A stretch of 64,000 nucleotides of DNA. It comes from an uncultured Trichococcus sp. GTDB lineage: Bacteria; Bacillota; Bacilli; Lactobacillales; Aerococcaceae. Shown here one piece after another: positions 6,635 to 15,088 of this stretch. Each line of letters begins with the position of its first letter. Positions within the stretch are counted from its first letter, which is position 1. The position numbers and the translations under genes were made by a program. The stretch lies in assembly GCF_963663645.1 (NCBI RefSeq), contig NZ_OY760499.1, forward strand, positions 186,001 through 250,000, given 5' to 3'. Below the pieces are notes generated by a model. It was not told the origin of the DNA and made no database searches. It was given only the letters and a program-made list of their open reading frames with translations.

Positions 6635-7660
6635 ATGATCATTATTTTGAAGAAAACGGCCAAACAAGAGGAAATCAACGAACTGACAAAACGTTTAACG
6701 GATAAAGGGGTCATCGTGAGCCCGGTAATCGGTGAAACAATGACCATTTTGGGCTTGGTAGGCGACACTTCGAGAGTATCGATGGACACCATCCAGCAAC
6801 ATCACATCGTCGAACGCGTATTGAAAGTCCAAGAGCCCTACAAAAAGGCGAACCGTAAATTCCATCCGGACGATACGGTTGTCGAAATCGACGGCCAGCG
6901 CATCGGTAACGGCTACTTCGGCGTAATCGCAGGTCCTTGTTCCGTCGAAGGCGAAGAACAGATCATCAGCATCGCGCAACGCGCAAAAGCGGCAGGCGCT
7001 AACTTCCTCCGTGGTGGAGCTTTCAAACCGCGTACTTCCCCATACAGCTTCCAAGGTTTGGAATTGGAAGGCCTGCGTTTGCTGAAACTGGCGAAGGAAG
7101 CGACTGGCTTGCCGATCGTAACGGAATTGATGTCCACGAAATTCGTTGACGAATTCGAAGCGGATGTCGATCTGATCCAAATCGGTGCCCGTAATATGCA
7201 GAATTTCGACCTGTTGAAGGAAGTCGGCAAGACGAAGACGCCGGTCCTATTGAAGCGCGGTTTGTCGGCAACGTACGAAGAATGGTTGATGTCGGCTGAG
7301 TACATCATGTCCGAAGGGAACGAAAACGTCATCCTTTGCGAACGCGGCATCCGTACATTTGAAACGGAAACACGCAATACTTTGGATATCCAAGCTGTTC
7401 CGGTCATCCAGAAATTATCCCACTTGCCGATCGTCATCGATCCAAGTCACGCCGGCGGTTCTTCTTACCTGGTGCCATCCATGTCCAAATCGGCAGTCAT
7501 GTCCGGAGCAAACGGTCTGATGATTGAGATCCATCATGATCCCGAGAACGCATGGAGCGATGGCCAACAATGTTTGAATCCGAATGAATTCGAGGAATTG
7601 ATGGTTGTTGTAAAACAACTGATTGCTATTGAAGGGAAACAGTTGGATGCGGTAAAATAA
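6635..7660 (+). CDS. aroF: 3-deoxy-7-phosphoheptulonate (DAHP) synthase, type I beta
   Basis: Condenses phosphoenolpyruvate and erythrose 4-phosphate, the entry step of the shikimate pathway. The 341-residue protein has an N-terminal ferredoxin-like regulatory domain (residues 1-75, MIIILKKTAKQEEINELTK). The TIM barrel then carries AGPCSVEG near residue 104, KPRTSPYSFQG near residue 131, and DPSHAGG with the metal His near residue 271. The N-terminal domain is the one that makes Thermotoga-type enzymes sensitive to Tyr/Phe. AGGAGG lies nine bases before the ATG. First structural gene of aroF-aroB-aroA-aroC-pheA, behind the leader attenuator. Confidence 0.93.
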   Translation: MIIILKKTAKQEEINELTKRLTDKGVIVSPVIGETMTILGLVGDTSRVSMDTIQQHHIVERVLKVQEPYKKANRKFHPDDTVVEIDGQRIGNGYFGVIAGPCSVEGEEQIISIAQRAKAAGANFLRGGAFKPRTSPYSFQGLELEGLRLLKLAKEATGLPIVTELMSTKFVDEFEADVDLIQIGARNMQNFDLLKEVGKTKTPVLLKRGLSATYEEWLMSAEYIMSEGNENVILCERGIRTFETETRNTLDIQAVPVIQKLSHLPIVIDPSHAGGSSYLVPSMSKSAVMSGANGLMIEIHHDPENAWSDGQQCLNPNEFEELMVVVKQLIAIEGKQLDAVK

Positions 7661-7701
7661 AGGAAGAAATTTCCGCGCATTTCAATGCGTTGGCTAGCTT
7701 C

Positions 7702-7740
7702 ACGGGTTGGACCTGAACGAACCCGTTCCGCTTTTCTTTT
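7702..7740 (+). other. hairpin with T-rich tail between aroF and aroB
   Basis: ACGGGTT (7702-7708) pairs with AACCCGT (7720-7726), followed by TCCGCTTTTCTTTT. It may lower read-through into aroB or stabilise the aroF message; the tail is interrupted, so full termination is unlikely. Confidence 0.45.
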
Positions 7741-7767
7741 AACCAGATCTGAATAAGGAGTGAAACA

Positions 7768-8841
7768 ATGGCTGAATTACATGTAGGACTCGGCAAAAAC
7801 AGCTACACGATCCTGATCGAAAATGGCTTGCGTCACCGTCTACCGGAAGAAATCAAAAACATCTACAGCGGCAAGAAAATCGCCATCATCACGGACCATA
7901 ACGTCAATGCGCATTACGGGGCACAGTTGGAGGAAGGGCTGCAGGCAGCGGGATACGAGACGCTTGTCGTAGCTTTGCCGGCCGGCGAGCAGACGAAAGA
8001 TTTTCAGATGTTGCCGCAGATCTATGACCAATTGTTGGATTTCCAACTGAACCGCAGTGAACTGATCATTGCTTTGGGCGGCGGCGTCATCGGGGATCTC
8101 GCGGGCTTTGCGGCTGCCAGCTTTCTGCGCGGCGTGCCTTTCATCCAGATTCCGACTTCCTTGTTGGCCCAAGTGGACAGCAGCATCGGCGGCAAGGTCG
8201 GCGTCGATCTGGCAAGAGGGAAAAATCTGGTCGGGGCTTTCTATCAACCGAAGAAAGTGTTCATCGATCCGGAAATGCTGAATACGTTGCCGGACCACTA
8301 CTTCCGCGACGGTCTCGGGGAAGTCATCAAATACGGCTGCATCAAGGACGCCGAATTCTTCAGCTTCCTGCAGACGCTGCATACCCGCGAAGAGATGATG
8401 GCGCACATCGAACGGATCCTCTACACGTGCTGCGACATCAAGCGCAGAGTCGTGGAAGAGGACGAAAAGGATACCGGCGAACGGATGCTGCTGAACTTCG
8501 GGCACACGATTGCGCACGCTTTGGAGACATACACCAATTATTCGAAATATTCGCACGGCGAAGCGGTGGCCATCGGAATGGTCGCCATCACGCGCCTTTC
8601 CGAGAAAAAAGGTTTTACCAAACCAGGAACGGCAGCAGCGATCGAAGCAATGGCGAAGCAAGTCGGCTTGCCTACGGAACTGCACATCGAGGGTATCGAT
8701 CTGGACAGTTTGTTGGCGATCATGACATTGGACAAGAAGAATCTGGACGACCACCTGAAAGTCATCCTGTTGAAGGAAATCGGCCTCAGCTACGTTCAGG
8801 ATGAAACCATCGCCTTCTTTGACGATCTGGAGAACATGTAG
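7768..8841 (+). CDS. aroB: 3-dehydroquinate synthase
   Basis: Converts DAHP to 3-dehydroquinate using NAD and a divalent metal. The 357-residue protein carries ALGGGVIGDLAGFAAASFLRG-type NAD-binding loops near residue 95, QVDSSIGGKVGVDL near residue 130, the metal ligands around GLGEVIKYG near residue 178 and NFGHTIAHALE near residue 245, and HGEAVAIGM near residue 263. AAGGAG lies seven bases before the ATG. Standard length and no missing key residue. Confidence 0.95.
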   Translation: MAELHVGLGKNSYTILIENGLRHRLPEEIKNIYSGKKIAIITDHNVNAHYGAQLEEGLQAAGYETLVVALPAGEQTKDFQMLPQIYDQLLDFQLNRSELIIALGGGVIGDLAGFAAASFLRGVPFIQIPTSLLAQVDSSIGGKVGVDLARGKNLVGAFYQPKKVFIDPEMLNTLPDHYFRDGLGEVIKYGCIKDAEFFSFLQTLHTREEMMAHIERILYTCCDIKRRVVEEDEKDTGERMLLNFGHTIAHALETYTNYSKYSHGEAVAIGMVAITRLSEKKGFTKPGTAAAIEAMAKQVGLPTELHIEGIDLDSLLAIMTLDKKNLDDHLKVILLKEIGLSYVQDETIAFFDDLENM

Positions 8842-8901
8842 ACCTTATACTATAGAAGAAACAGAAGAAACAAAATCGAAGCAACCAACAGGAGGATTAC
8901 A

Positions 8902-10197
8902 ATGGATTTGACGATACAGCCACATAAGCTATCGGGAACAGTGACTGTCCCGCCTTCAAAGAGTTTGGCGCACCGTGCAGTCATCTGCGCGGCGCTTTCC
9001 GACGGCATCTGCAAGATCGATAATATCGCGCTTTCGGATGATATCATCGCAACTACGGAGGCCATGAAGGCGTTCGGAGCAGTCATCGAGCAGGACGGCA
9101 GCTCTTTGACGATCAAGGGCGCGGGCCAATACGTTACAGACGCAAAAGCCGCTGACAACGCAACGACCGCAGAGCACCTGATCGACTGCAATGAATCCGG
9201 TTCGACGCTGCGTTTTGTCGTACCGATTTCGACGCTTTTCCAAGGCGCGAGCCGCTTCATCGGCAGAGGGAATTTGGGCAAACGTCCATTGACGATCTTC
9301 TACGATATTTTCGAGGAACAAGGCATCTCTTACCGACCGACTGAAGGCGAGCTGGATTTGGTCGTCGACGGGAACCTGAAACCTGGCCATTTCTCATTTC
9401 CCGGAAATGTCAGTTCCCAATTCATCACGGGTCTTTTGTTCACGCTGCCGTTGTTGGACGGCGACTCGGTCATCACGATCACGACGCCGCTTGAATCGAT
9501 CGGCTATATCGATTTGACGCTGGATGTCATGAGCGCTTTCGGTGTGACCATCGAAAACGAAGGCCATCAACTCTTCCGGATTTCGGGCGGACAGTCCTAC
9601 AAAGCGACGGATTACCGCGTCGAAGGGGATTATTCCCAGGCGGCCTTCTTCCTTTGCGCTGATGCATTGGGCAACGACCTGTTGGTGGATGATCTGTCGA
9701 TGGATTCCCTCCAGGGTGACCGCGCTGTCGTCTCCATTCTGGAAGCGATGGGCGTCACTTTCGAACAGCAGGGCAACGGCCTGATCGGTACGGCAGCAAA
9801 TGGGCTGCACGGCACGTTGATCGATGCGGCGCAATGCCCGGATATCATCCCGGTAGTCGCTTTGACGGCTTGCCTAAGCGAAGGCAAAACGGAAATCATC
9901 AATGCCGGCAGACTGCGCATCAAAGAATGCGACCGTTTGGAAGCGACGGCCAGCGAATTGAAGAAACTGGGCGCTGATATCGAAGAATTACCGGAAGGCC
10001 TGTTGATCCACGGCGTCAAATCACTGAAAGGCGGAGAAACCGTCTGGAGCTACAAAGACCACCGCATCGCCATGATGCTGGCGATCGCTGCGACAGTCTG
10101 CGAACAGCCGATCACGATCACGGATGCCGAGTGCGTTTCAAAATCGTATCCGAATTTTTGGGAAGACTATAAAGCAATAGGAGGCAAGATACAATGA
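8902..10197 (+). CDS. aroA: 3-phosphoshikimate 1-carboxyvinyltransferase (EPSP synthase)
   Basis: Transfers enolpyruvyl from PEP to shikimate 3-phosphate. The 431-residue protein shows the N-terminal PPSKSLAHRAVICAALS, NESGSTLRFVVPI near residue 94, GNVSSQFITGLLF near residue 172, the catalytic region near CPDIIPVVALTA (residue 312) and KDHRIAMMLAI near residue 385. An AGGAGG lies seven bases before the ATG. Its TGA overlaps the aroC ATG by four bases. The PEP site has LGKRP (residues 120-124) rather than the LGNAGT of sensitive class I enzymes, the pattern seen in class II Gram-positive enzymes. Confidence 0.95.
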   Translation: MDLTIQPHKLSGTVTVPPSKSLAHRAVICAALSDGICKIDNIALSDDIIATTEAMKAFGAVIEQDGSSLTIKGAGQYVTDAKAADNATTAEHLIDCNESGSTLRFVVPISTLFQGASRFIGRGNLGKRPLTIFYDIFEEQGISYRPTEGELDLVVDGNLKPGHFSFPGNVSSQFITGLLFTLPLLDGDSVITITTPLESIGYIDLTLDVMSAFGVTIENEGHQLFRISGGQSYKATDYRVEGDYSQAAFFLCADALGNDLLVDDLSMDSLQGDRAVVSILEAMGVTFEQQGNGLIGTAANGLHGTLIDAAQCPDIIPVVALTACLSEGKTEIINAGRLRIKECDRLEATASELKKLGADIEELPEGLLIHGVKSLKGGETVWSYKDHRIAMMLAIAATVCEQPITITDAECVSKSYPNFWEDYKAIGGKIQ

Positions 10198-11291
10198 GTG
10201 GTATATTTGGGAATAAATTGAAGGTATCCATCTTCGGCGAATCACATGGTTCCGCAATCGGCGTCACCATCGATGGTCTGCCACCAGGCCATGAGATCGA
10301 TATGGATAAAGTTCTTGAGGAAATGAAACGGAGAGCGCCAGGCCAAGGGGCTTTGACGACGCCAAGGAAAGAAAAAGATCAGCCTGAAATCTTGAGCGGC
10401 TATTTCAACGACAAGACGACAGGCAGCCCGCTTGCGGCGATCATCCGCAACAGCGACACGCGTTCCAAGGACTACGGGCAGATGAAGAAATTGATGCGTC
10501 CCGGCCAAGCTGACTATCCAGGCTATGTCCGTTATGACGGCTTCAACGACTATCGCGGCAGCGGCCATTTCTCCGGCCGGATCACTGCACCGCTAGTATT
10601 TGCCGGAGCCATCGCGAAGCAACTGCTTGAAAAACAAGGCATCACCATCGGAGGGCACGTGAAGAGCGTCGCCAAAATCCAGGATGACAGCTTCCTGAAC
10701 ACGGAAGTCACACCGGAAATGCTGAAAGGCTTCGCAAGCAAAGAACTGCCGTTGCTGAACGAGTCGCTTGAAGAGGAGATGCGCAATCTGATCCGTGAAG
10801 CGAAAGCCAGCGGCGATTCTGTCGGCGGAACTGCGGAAATCTGTGTATTGGGCATCCCTGCAGGAGTCGGAAACCCGTTCTTTGATTCCGTTGAGTCCGT
10901 TCTGGCGCACATTCTTTTCTCCGTGCCTGCCATCAAAGGCTTGGAATTCGGAAGCGGCTTCGGCATCGCAGAAATGTTGGGATCGGAAGCGAACGATTCC
11001 TATTATTATGACGGCGACCAAATCAAGACCCGCACGAACCATAACGGCGGCATTTTGGGCGGCATCACGGATGGCATGCCGATCATCTACAAAGTGGCGA
11101 TCAAGCCGCCAGCTTCCATCACAAAGCTGCAGCAAACCATCAACATCGAAGACAAGACCGATGCGGAACTGTCGGTTGAGGGCAGACACGATCCGATCAT
11201 CGTACCGCGCGCCATTCCTGTATTGGAAGCCGTGACGGCGATTGCGATCCTGGATCTGCTGATGGATTCCAAATTCTATAAATACGACTGA
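10194..11291 (+). CDS. aroC: chorismate synthase
   Basis: Makes chorismate from EPSP with reduced FMN. The 365-residue protein contains the family signatures GESHGSAIGVTIDGLPPG near residue 16, RPGQADYPGYVRY near residue 102 with DYRGSGHFSGR, and NHNGGILGGITDGMPI near residue 282. Overlap with aroA is ATGA, and AGGAGG is present upstream inside aroA. Fourth gene of the operon. Confidence 0.95.
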   Translation: MSGIFGNKLKVSIFGESHGSAIGVTIDGLPPGHEIDMDKVLEEMKRRAPGQGALTTPRKEKDQPEILSGYFNDKTTGSPLAAIIRNSDTRSKDYGQMKKLMRPGQADYPGYVRYDGFNDYRGSGHFSGRITAPLVFAGAIAKQLLEKQGITIGGHVKSVAKIQDDSFLNTEVTPEMLKGFASKELPLLNESLEEEMRNLIREAKASGDSVGGTAEICVLGIPAGVGNPFFDSVESVLAHILFSVPAIKGLEFGSGFGIAEMLGSEANDSYYYDGDQIKTRTNHNGGILGGITDGMPIIYKVAIKPPASITKLQQTINIEDKTDAELSVEGRHDPIIVPRAIPVLEAVTAIAILDLLMDSKFYKYD

Positions 11292-11311
11292 GAACGGAGT
11301 GGAAGGCGAGT

Positions 11312-12457
11312 ATGACGGATTTAGAAGACTATCGCAAAGAGTTGGATGCCCTTGATCAGGAGCTTGTGGCTCTGTTCGAAAAACGGATGCACATTTCCCA
11401 AGCCATCGGCAATTATAAGCTGGTGCATGATTTGCCCATCTTTGACGAAGGCCGTGAGCAACGCGTCGTGGAAAAGAATCTTACCCATCTGAAGAGTGAA
11501 GAGTTTGCGGTGCAGACCCATCATTTCCTGGATACGATCATGGATCTTTCGAAGGAAGTCCAAAAGGATGTTCGGGCAGCCTCGAACGATTATGAGCAGA
11601 TCTTTGCGATCCACAATCCGAAAGAGCACGCGCAGATCGGTTATTTTGGGGAAACGGGCTCCTTCTGCGAAGAAGCGATGTTGGCCTATTTCAAGGAAGC
11701 TCCCCGCGATCCGAAAAACTACCATACCTTCGAATCGTTGTTCATTGGTATCCAGAACGGGGAAATCGATTACGGCGTTCTGCCAGTGGAAAACTCTTCC
11801 ACTGGTGCGATTTCTCAAGTGCTCGATCTGTTGTACAAATACGGCCTTTCCATCGTGGGCGAGCAATACATCAAAATCGAGCAGCATCTGATCGGCCTGG
11901 AAGGGACCGGTCTGGATCAAATAGAGGAAGTCTATTCGCACCCGCAAGGTTTCCAGCAATCCACCGATTATTTCAAGGACCATGAGCAGTGGCGTCAGAT
12001 TCCGTTCCACAGCACATCCGACAGCGCGAAAATGGTGAAGGACTCCGGAGATGCGCATAAAGGCGCTATCGCCAGCAGAAGAGCCGCCCAGATCCATGGC
12101 CTCGCCATCTTGGCGGAGAGCATCCAGAATCAGAGCGAAAATACGACCCGCTTCATCATCGTCGGCAAGGATCTCGAGTCGAATCCGCGCTGCAACAAAG
12201 TCAGCGTGGTGTTCTCTCTGGACAACCAAGCCGGTACGCTGTTCAAACTGCTGCGCCATTTCGCAAAGTACCACATCAACCTGATCAAAATCGAATCCCG
12301 CCCGGTCGAAGGGGAAAAATGGGAGTATCTGCTGTACCTGGATTTCGAAGGCAACATCGCCGACGAAAACGTCCATGAAGCCTTGCGCTTCATCCACCGG
12401 AGCAGCGTCTATTTCAGACTGTTGGGCTGCTATAAAGCCGCAACCGAAAACAAATAA
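11312..12457 (+). CDS. pheA: bifunctional chorismate mutase / prephenate dehydratase (P-protein)
   Basis: Carries out the last two committed steps to phenylpyruvate. Residues 1-90 form an AroQ chorismate mutase (YRKELDALDQELVALFEKRM, IFDEGREQRVVEKN). Residues about 105-285 form the prephenate dehydratase (YFGETGSFCEEAMLAYF, VENSSTGAISQVLDLL, catalytic TTRFIIVG near residue 271). Residues about 298-375 form a Phe-binding ACT domain (VVFSLDNQAGTLFKLL, IKIESRPVEG). At 381 residues it is a full P-protein rather than the separate mutase and dehydratase common in bacilli. It ends the operon 20 bases after aroC. Confidence 0.93.
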   Translation: MTDLEDYRKELDALDQELVALFEKRMHISQAIGNYKLVHDLPIFDEGREQRVVEKNLTHLKSEEFAVQTHHFLDTIMDLSKEVQKDVRAASNDYEQIFAIHNPKEHAQIGYFGETGSFCEEAMLAYFKEAPRDPKNYHTFESLFIGIQNGEIDYGVLPVENSSTGAISQVLDLLYKYGLSIVGEQYIKIEQHLIGLEGTGLDQIEEVYSHPQGFQQSTDYFKDHEQWRQIPFHSTSDSAKMVKDSGDAHKGAIASRRAAQIHGLAILAESIQNQSENTTRFIIVGKDLESNPRCNKVSVVFSLDNQAGTLFKLLRHFAKYHINLIKIESRPVEGEKWEYLLYLDFEGNIADENVHEALRFIHRSSVYFRLLGCYKAATENK

Positions 12458-12460
12458 AAA

Positions 12461-12540
12461 GCATTCCGCGCAAGGGCGGAATGCCGGAAAAGCCAGCAAT
12501 GACCGCTATCTGCGGTGTGTTGCTGGCTTTTTGTTTTTTC
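12461..12540 (+). terminator. double-hairpin terminator of the aroF-pheA operon
   Basis: GCATTCCGC/GCGGAATGC (12461-12484) is followed directly by AAAAGCCAGCAA/TTGCTGGCTTTTT (12488-12531) and TTGTTTTTT. The second hairpin is the terminator proper. Confidence 0.85.
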
Positions 12541-12609
12541 AGATTCTTGCAGTCCAGTGTAAAAATGGGTACTATTAGGTAGAGAACGCGTTACGGAAGG
12601 GTGAGTTTA

Positions 12610-13134
12610 TTGAAAGCAGCAGAGAGACGAAATGAAATCATCAAATTATTGGAGGCCACGGATCAACCGGTGAATGCCACCCAACTGGCCGAACTGTTGT
12701 CGGTCAGCCGGCAGGTCATTGTGGGCGATATCGCCTTGATCCGTGCCAAAGGGATTGAGATTCTGGCAACACCACGGGGCTATCTTTCCGCGAATGCATT
12801 CAAAGGTGAGGGCGCCCTGTTCACAGGAAAAATTGCATGCCAGCACTCGCAAGCCGAGACAGTGACGGAACTGAACATCATCGTGGACAACGGCGGCGAG
12901 GTCGTGGATGTCCAGGTCGAGCATCCCGTCTACGGCACGTTGACCGGAGAACTGCATATCCGCTCGCGCCATGATGTCATCGATTTTATGAAAAAAATCG
13001 CATCAAAGGAAGCAGCGATGCTGTCTTCGCTGACGGGCGGCGTCCATCTGCATACGCTTGCCTGCAAGGACGAAGAAACATTCCTGCGCATCAAAAAGGA
13101 ACTGAAGGACGCCGGCATCCTCTATTCCGGTTGA
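12610..13134 (+). CDS. niaR: niacin-responsive repressor NiaR (HTH + 3H domain)
   Basis: Represses niacin uptake and NAD synthesis genes when nicotinic acid is abundant. The start is taken as TTG 12610 because GAAGGGTGAG precedes it properly; the upstream GTG (12601) would abut the ribosome site. Residues 1-60 are an HTH_11 winged helix (ERRNEIIKLLEATDQPVNATQLAELLSVSRQVIVGDI is the helix region). Residues 75-170 are the 3H domain with its three metal-ligand histidines in CQHSQ, VEHPVYG and GGVHLHTL. An adjacent niacin transporter with a perfect operator supports the assignment. Confidence 0.88.
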   Translation: MKAAERRNEIIKLLEATDQPVNATQLAELLSVSRQVIVGDIALIRAKGIEILATPRGYLSANAFKGEGALFTGKIACQHSQAETVTELNIIVDNGGEVVDVQVEHPVYGTLTGELHIRSRHDVIDFMKKIASKEAAMLSSLTGGVHLHTLACKDEETFLRIKKELKDAGILYSG

Positions 13135-13152
13135 AAACGCATGAAAATAAGC

Positions 13153-13206
13153 TTGACAACTCCTGAAAAGATTATATAATATAGTACAACTGTCAAGACA
13201 GTTGTA
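13153..13206 (+). promoter_or_regulatory. niaX promoter with NiaR operator
   Basis: TTGACA (13153-13158), 16-base spacer, TATAAT (13175-13180). A perfect inverted repeat TACAACTGTC-AA-GACAGTTGTA follows at 13185-13206, covering the expected start of transcription. This matches the 22-base NiaR operator form. Confidence 0.85.
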
Positions 13207-13230
13207 AACATCTTTGGAGGGATTGGCGAA

Positions 13231-13788
13231 ATGAATACACGTACACAAACGAAACACATTACGATAGCTGCTCTACTGATTGCGATAGGGATCCTGATAC
13301 CGATGATATCCCCTTTGAAAATAATTCTTGAACCGGCATCCTTCACATTGGCAAGCCATGTGGCGACGATGATCGCCATGTTCCTTTCACCCGGCATCGC
13401 TGTTGCGGTGGCCTTCGGGACGGCAGTAGGTTTCATGTTGGGAGGCTTTCCGTTGGTCGTAGTCCTGCGTGCGGCGACGCACATGATCTTTTCGTATTTC
13501 GGTGCGAAATACATCCAAAAGCACCCGGATATGGCCCTCAACATCAAAAAATCGTTGCTTTTCAGCTTTGTGCTTGGCGTTCTGCATGCGGGGAGTGAAG
13601 TCATCGTCGTCAGCCTGTTCTACTTTGCGGGCAACCTTACGACAGCGTATTACGATAAAGGCCTGATTTCTTCCGTTATGCTGCTGGTCGGTGTCGGAAC
13701 CGTCATCCATAGCATGGTCGATTACTGGTTGGCCCAAATCGTCTGGAAAACAGTCGGCAAAAAAGCTCTACCGCTACGCTCTGTGTAA
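13231..13788 (+). CDS. niaX: niacin ECF transporter S component NiaX
   Basis: The 185-residue membrane protein would bind niacin and work with the shared ECF module (EcfA-A'-T), not encoded in this window. It has about six hydrophobic segments, starting ITIAALLIAIGILIPM with PLKIILEPASFTLASHV next, typical of NiaX/BioY-sized S components. GGAGGG lies eight bases before the ATG. It stands alone behind the NiaR operator, directly downstream of niaR, which gives niacin as the likely ligand. Confidence 0.82.
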   Translation: MNTRTQTKHITIAALLIAIGILIPMISPLKIILEPASFTLASHVATMIAMFLSPGIAVAVAFGTAVGFMLGGFPLVVVLRAATHMIFSYFGAKYIQKHPDMALNIKKSLLFSFVLGVLHAGSEVIVVSLFYFAGNLTTAYYDKGLISSVMLLVGVGTVIHSMVDYWLAQIVWKTVGKKALPLRSV

Positions 13789-13808
13789 AGCGGAAAACGA
13801 ATCAAACG

Positions 13809-13850
13809 AAAAGGACGCATCCCGGCTTTAATTGCGGGATGCGTCCTTTT
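13809..13850. terminator. bidirectional terminator between niaX and the carbonic anhydrase gene
   Basis: GAAAAGGACGCATCCCG pairs with CGGGATGCGTCCTTTTC around a short loop; A and T tracts lie on both sides of the convergent genes. Confidence 0.9.
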
Positions 13851-13883
13851 CTGTGTGCGGATCATTCATTCTTTCAAACAGAT

Positions 13884-14510
13884 TTAACCGTTCGCCAGCA
13901 AAAATTCGCCTTTATTCCGGTCATAGATGAAGACTTCACCGGTCTCGATGATGTAGTGCCAACCGCTGATCTTCAGCTTGCCTTCCCTCATTTTATCGGC
14001 TATGTAAGGGAATGTAATCAAATGCTTCAGCTGCTCGACGACATTGCCTTGCTCCATCATCCAAGCACGTGCTTCGGGTTCGGATTCCGGGATGTCCTTC
14101 AGGACGCGGTCGCGGACCGGATGGATCAGTTCCAGCCATTTGCGGGTGTGCGGCAACTCCTCCAGTTTGCCTTCGGGATGCAGGCAAGCAGCACAGCCGC
14201 CGCAGTTTGAATGGCCGCAGATGATGATGTTCTCTACGCCGAGCGCAAGCACAGCGTACTCGATTGCGGATGTCGTCGCCACATATTCGGTAGTCATCCG
14301 ATAAGGTGGCACGATATTGGCGATGTTGCGGATGATGAACAATTCCCCCGGCAACGTACCGGTGATCATATTTGGATCGATACGTGAATCGGAACAGGAA
14401 ATGAAGAGGGTATGAGGTTTCTGGGAGGCCTTCAGACCCTTGAACAGCTCACGATGGGATTCAAAATCCCCTCTTCTGAAATTGACGATACCTTCTAATA
14501 ACTTTTCCAT
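13884..14510 (-). CDS. beta-class carbonic anhydrase
   Basis: Zinc enzyme interconverting CO2 and bicarbonate, supplying bicarbonate for carboxylation. The ATG at 14510 has AAGAAGG seven bases upstream and gives 208 residues; two ATGs further upstream are too close to or outside the ribosome site. Zinc ligands and the Asp-Arg dyad are visible: SCSDSRIDP near residue 40 and ICGHSNCGGC near residue 98. The IS200/IS605 element begins only a few tens of bases upstream, so the native promoter may have been displaced. Confidence 0.9.
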   Translation of the reverse strand: MEKLLEGIVNFRRGDFESHRELFKGLKASQKPHTLFISCSDSRIDPNMITGTLPGELFIIRNIANIVPPYRMTTEYVATTSAIEYAVLALGVENIIICGHSNCGGCAACLHPEGKLEELPHTRKWLELIHPVRDRVLKDIPESEPEARAWMMEQGNVVEQLKHLITFPYIADKMREGKLKISGWHYIIETGEVFIYDRNKGEFLLANG

Positions 14511-14641
14511 GCTCATACCTTCTTTCTGAGTAATTGGGCGAAAAACTCGGCATTTCAATGCCGAGATGAACGCCCTTTTTTTGGTTCATATTTTTTGGTG
14601 CTTACATATGGTGGAGGTATAATGTAGTCAGAGGTGATAAC

Positions 14642-15088
14642 ATGACTGACAAAAATCGTTTCACGCATGGTCGGACTTCTGTCTATCGTCTGGACTACCA
14701 TATCATTTGGCGAACCAAATACCGCAATCCGGTCCTGTTCGGAAAAGTCGATTCTGACCTCAAACAGATTCTGTCGGAAATAGCGAGTGAATATGGATTT
14801 GAAATCAAACACATGGAAATCGGTCTCAATGACCATGTCCACTTGCTGGTGTCTGCGCCGCCGAAATTGTCCGTCACAAACATCGTCCGTTGGCTGAAAG
14901 GGATCAGCGCAAGAAAACTGTTCCAGTTGCACCCAGAACTGAAAAATTCGTACTGGCTGGCCGAAGGCAATCGGCACCTTTGGGCGCCGAGTTATTTTGT
15001 TGAAAGCATCGGCATAAGCAACGAACAGGCAATAGCCAAGTATATTGACGACCAGCGGATAAAGGAGGCGAAAGACAATGAAACTTAA
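14642..15088 (+). CDS. tnpA: IS200/IS605 Y1 transposase TnpA
   Basis: HUH-type single-strand transposase that cuts and joins the hairpin ends. The 148-residue protein has the metal-binding HVH in NDHVHLLVSAP near residue 64, the conserved YRLDYHIIWRTKYR start and a catalytic Tyr in AIAKYIDDQRIKE near residue 138. GAGGTGATAAC precedes the ATG. It overlaps tnpB by 11 bases. No frameshift or stop is present. Confidence 0.93.
   Translation: MTDKNRFTHGRTSVYRLDYHIIWRTKYRNPVLFGKVDSDLKQILSEIASEYGFEIKHMEIGLNDHVHLLVSAPPKLSVTNIVRWLKGISARKLFQLHPELKNSYWLAEGNRHLWAPSYFVESIGISNEQAIAKYIDDQRIKEAKDNET

Noticed and set aside
11321-12499. 392-codon frame antisense to pheA
   Set aside because: Shadow of the P-protein gene; runs through its terminator hairpin.
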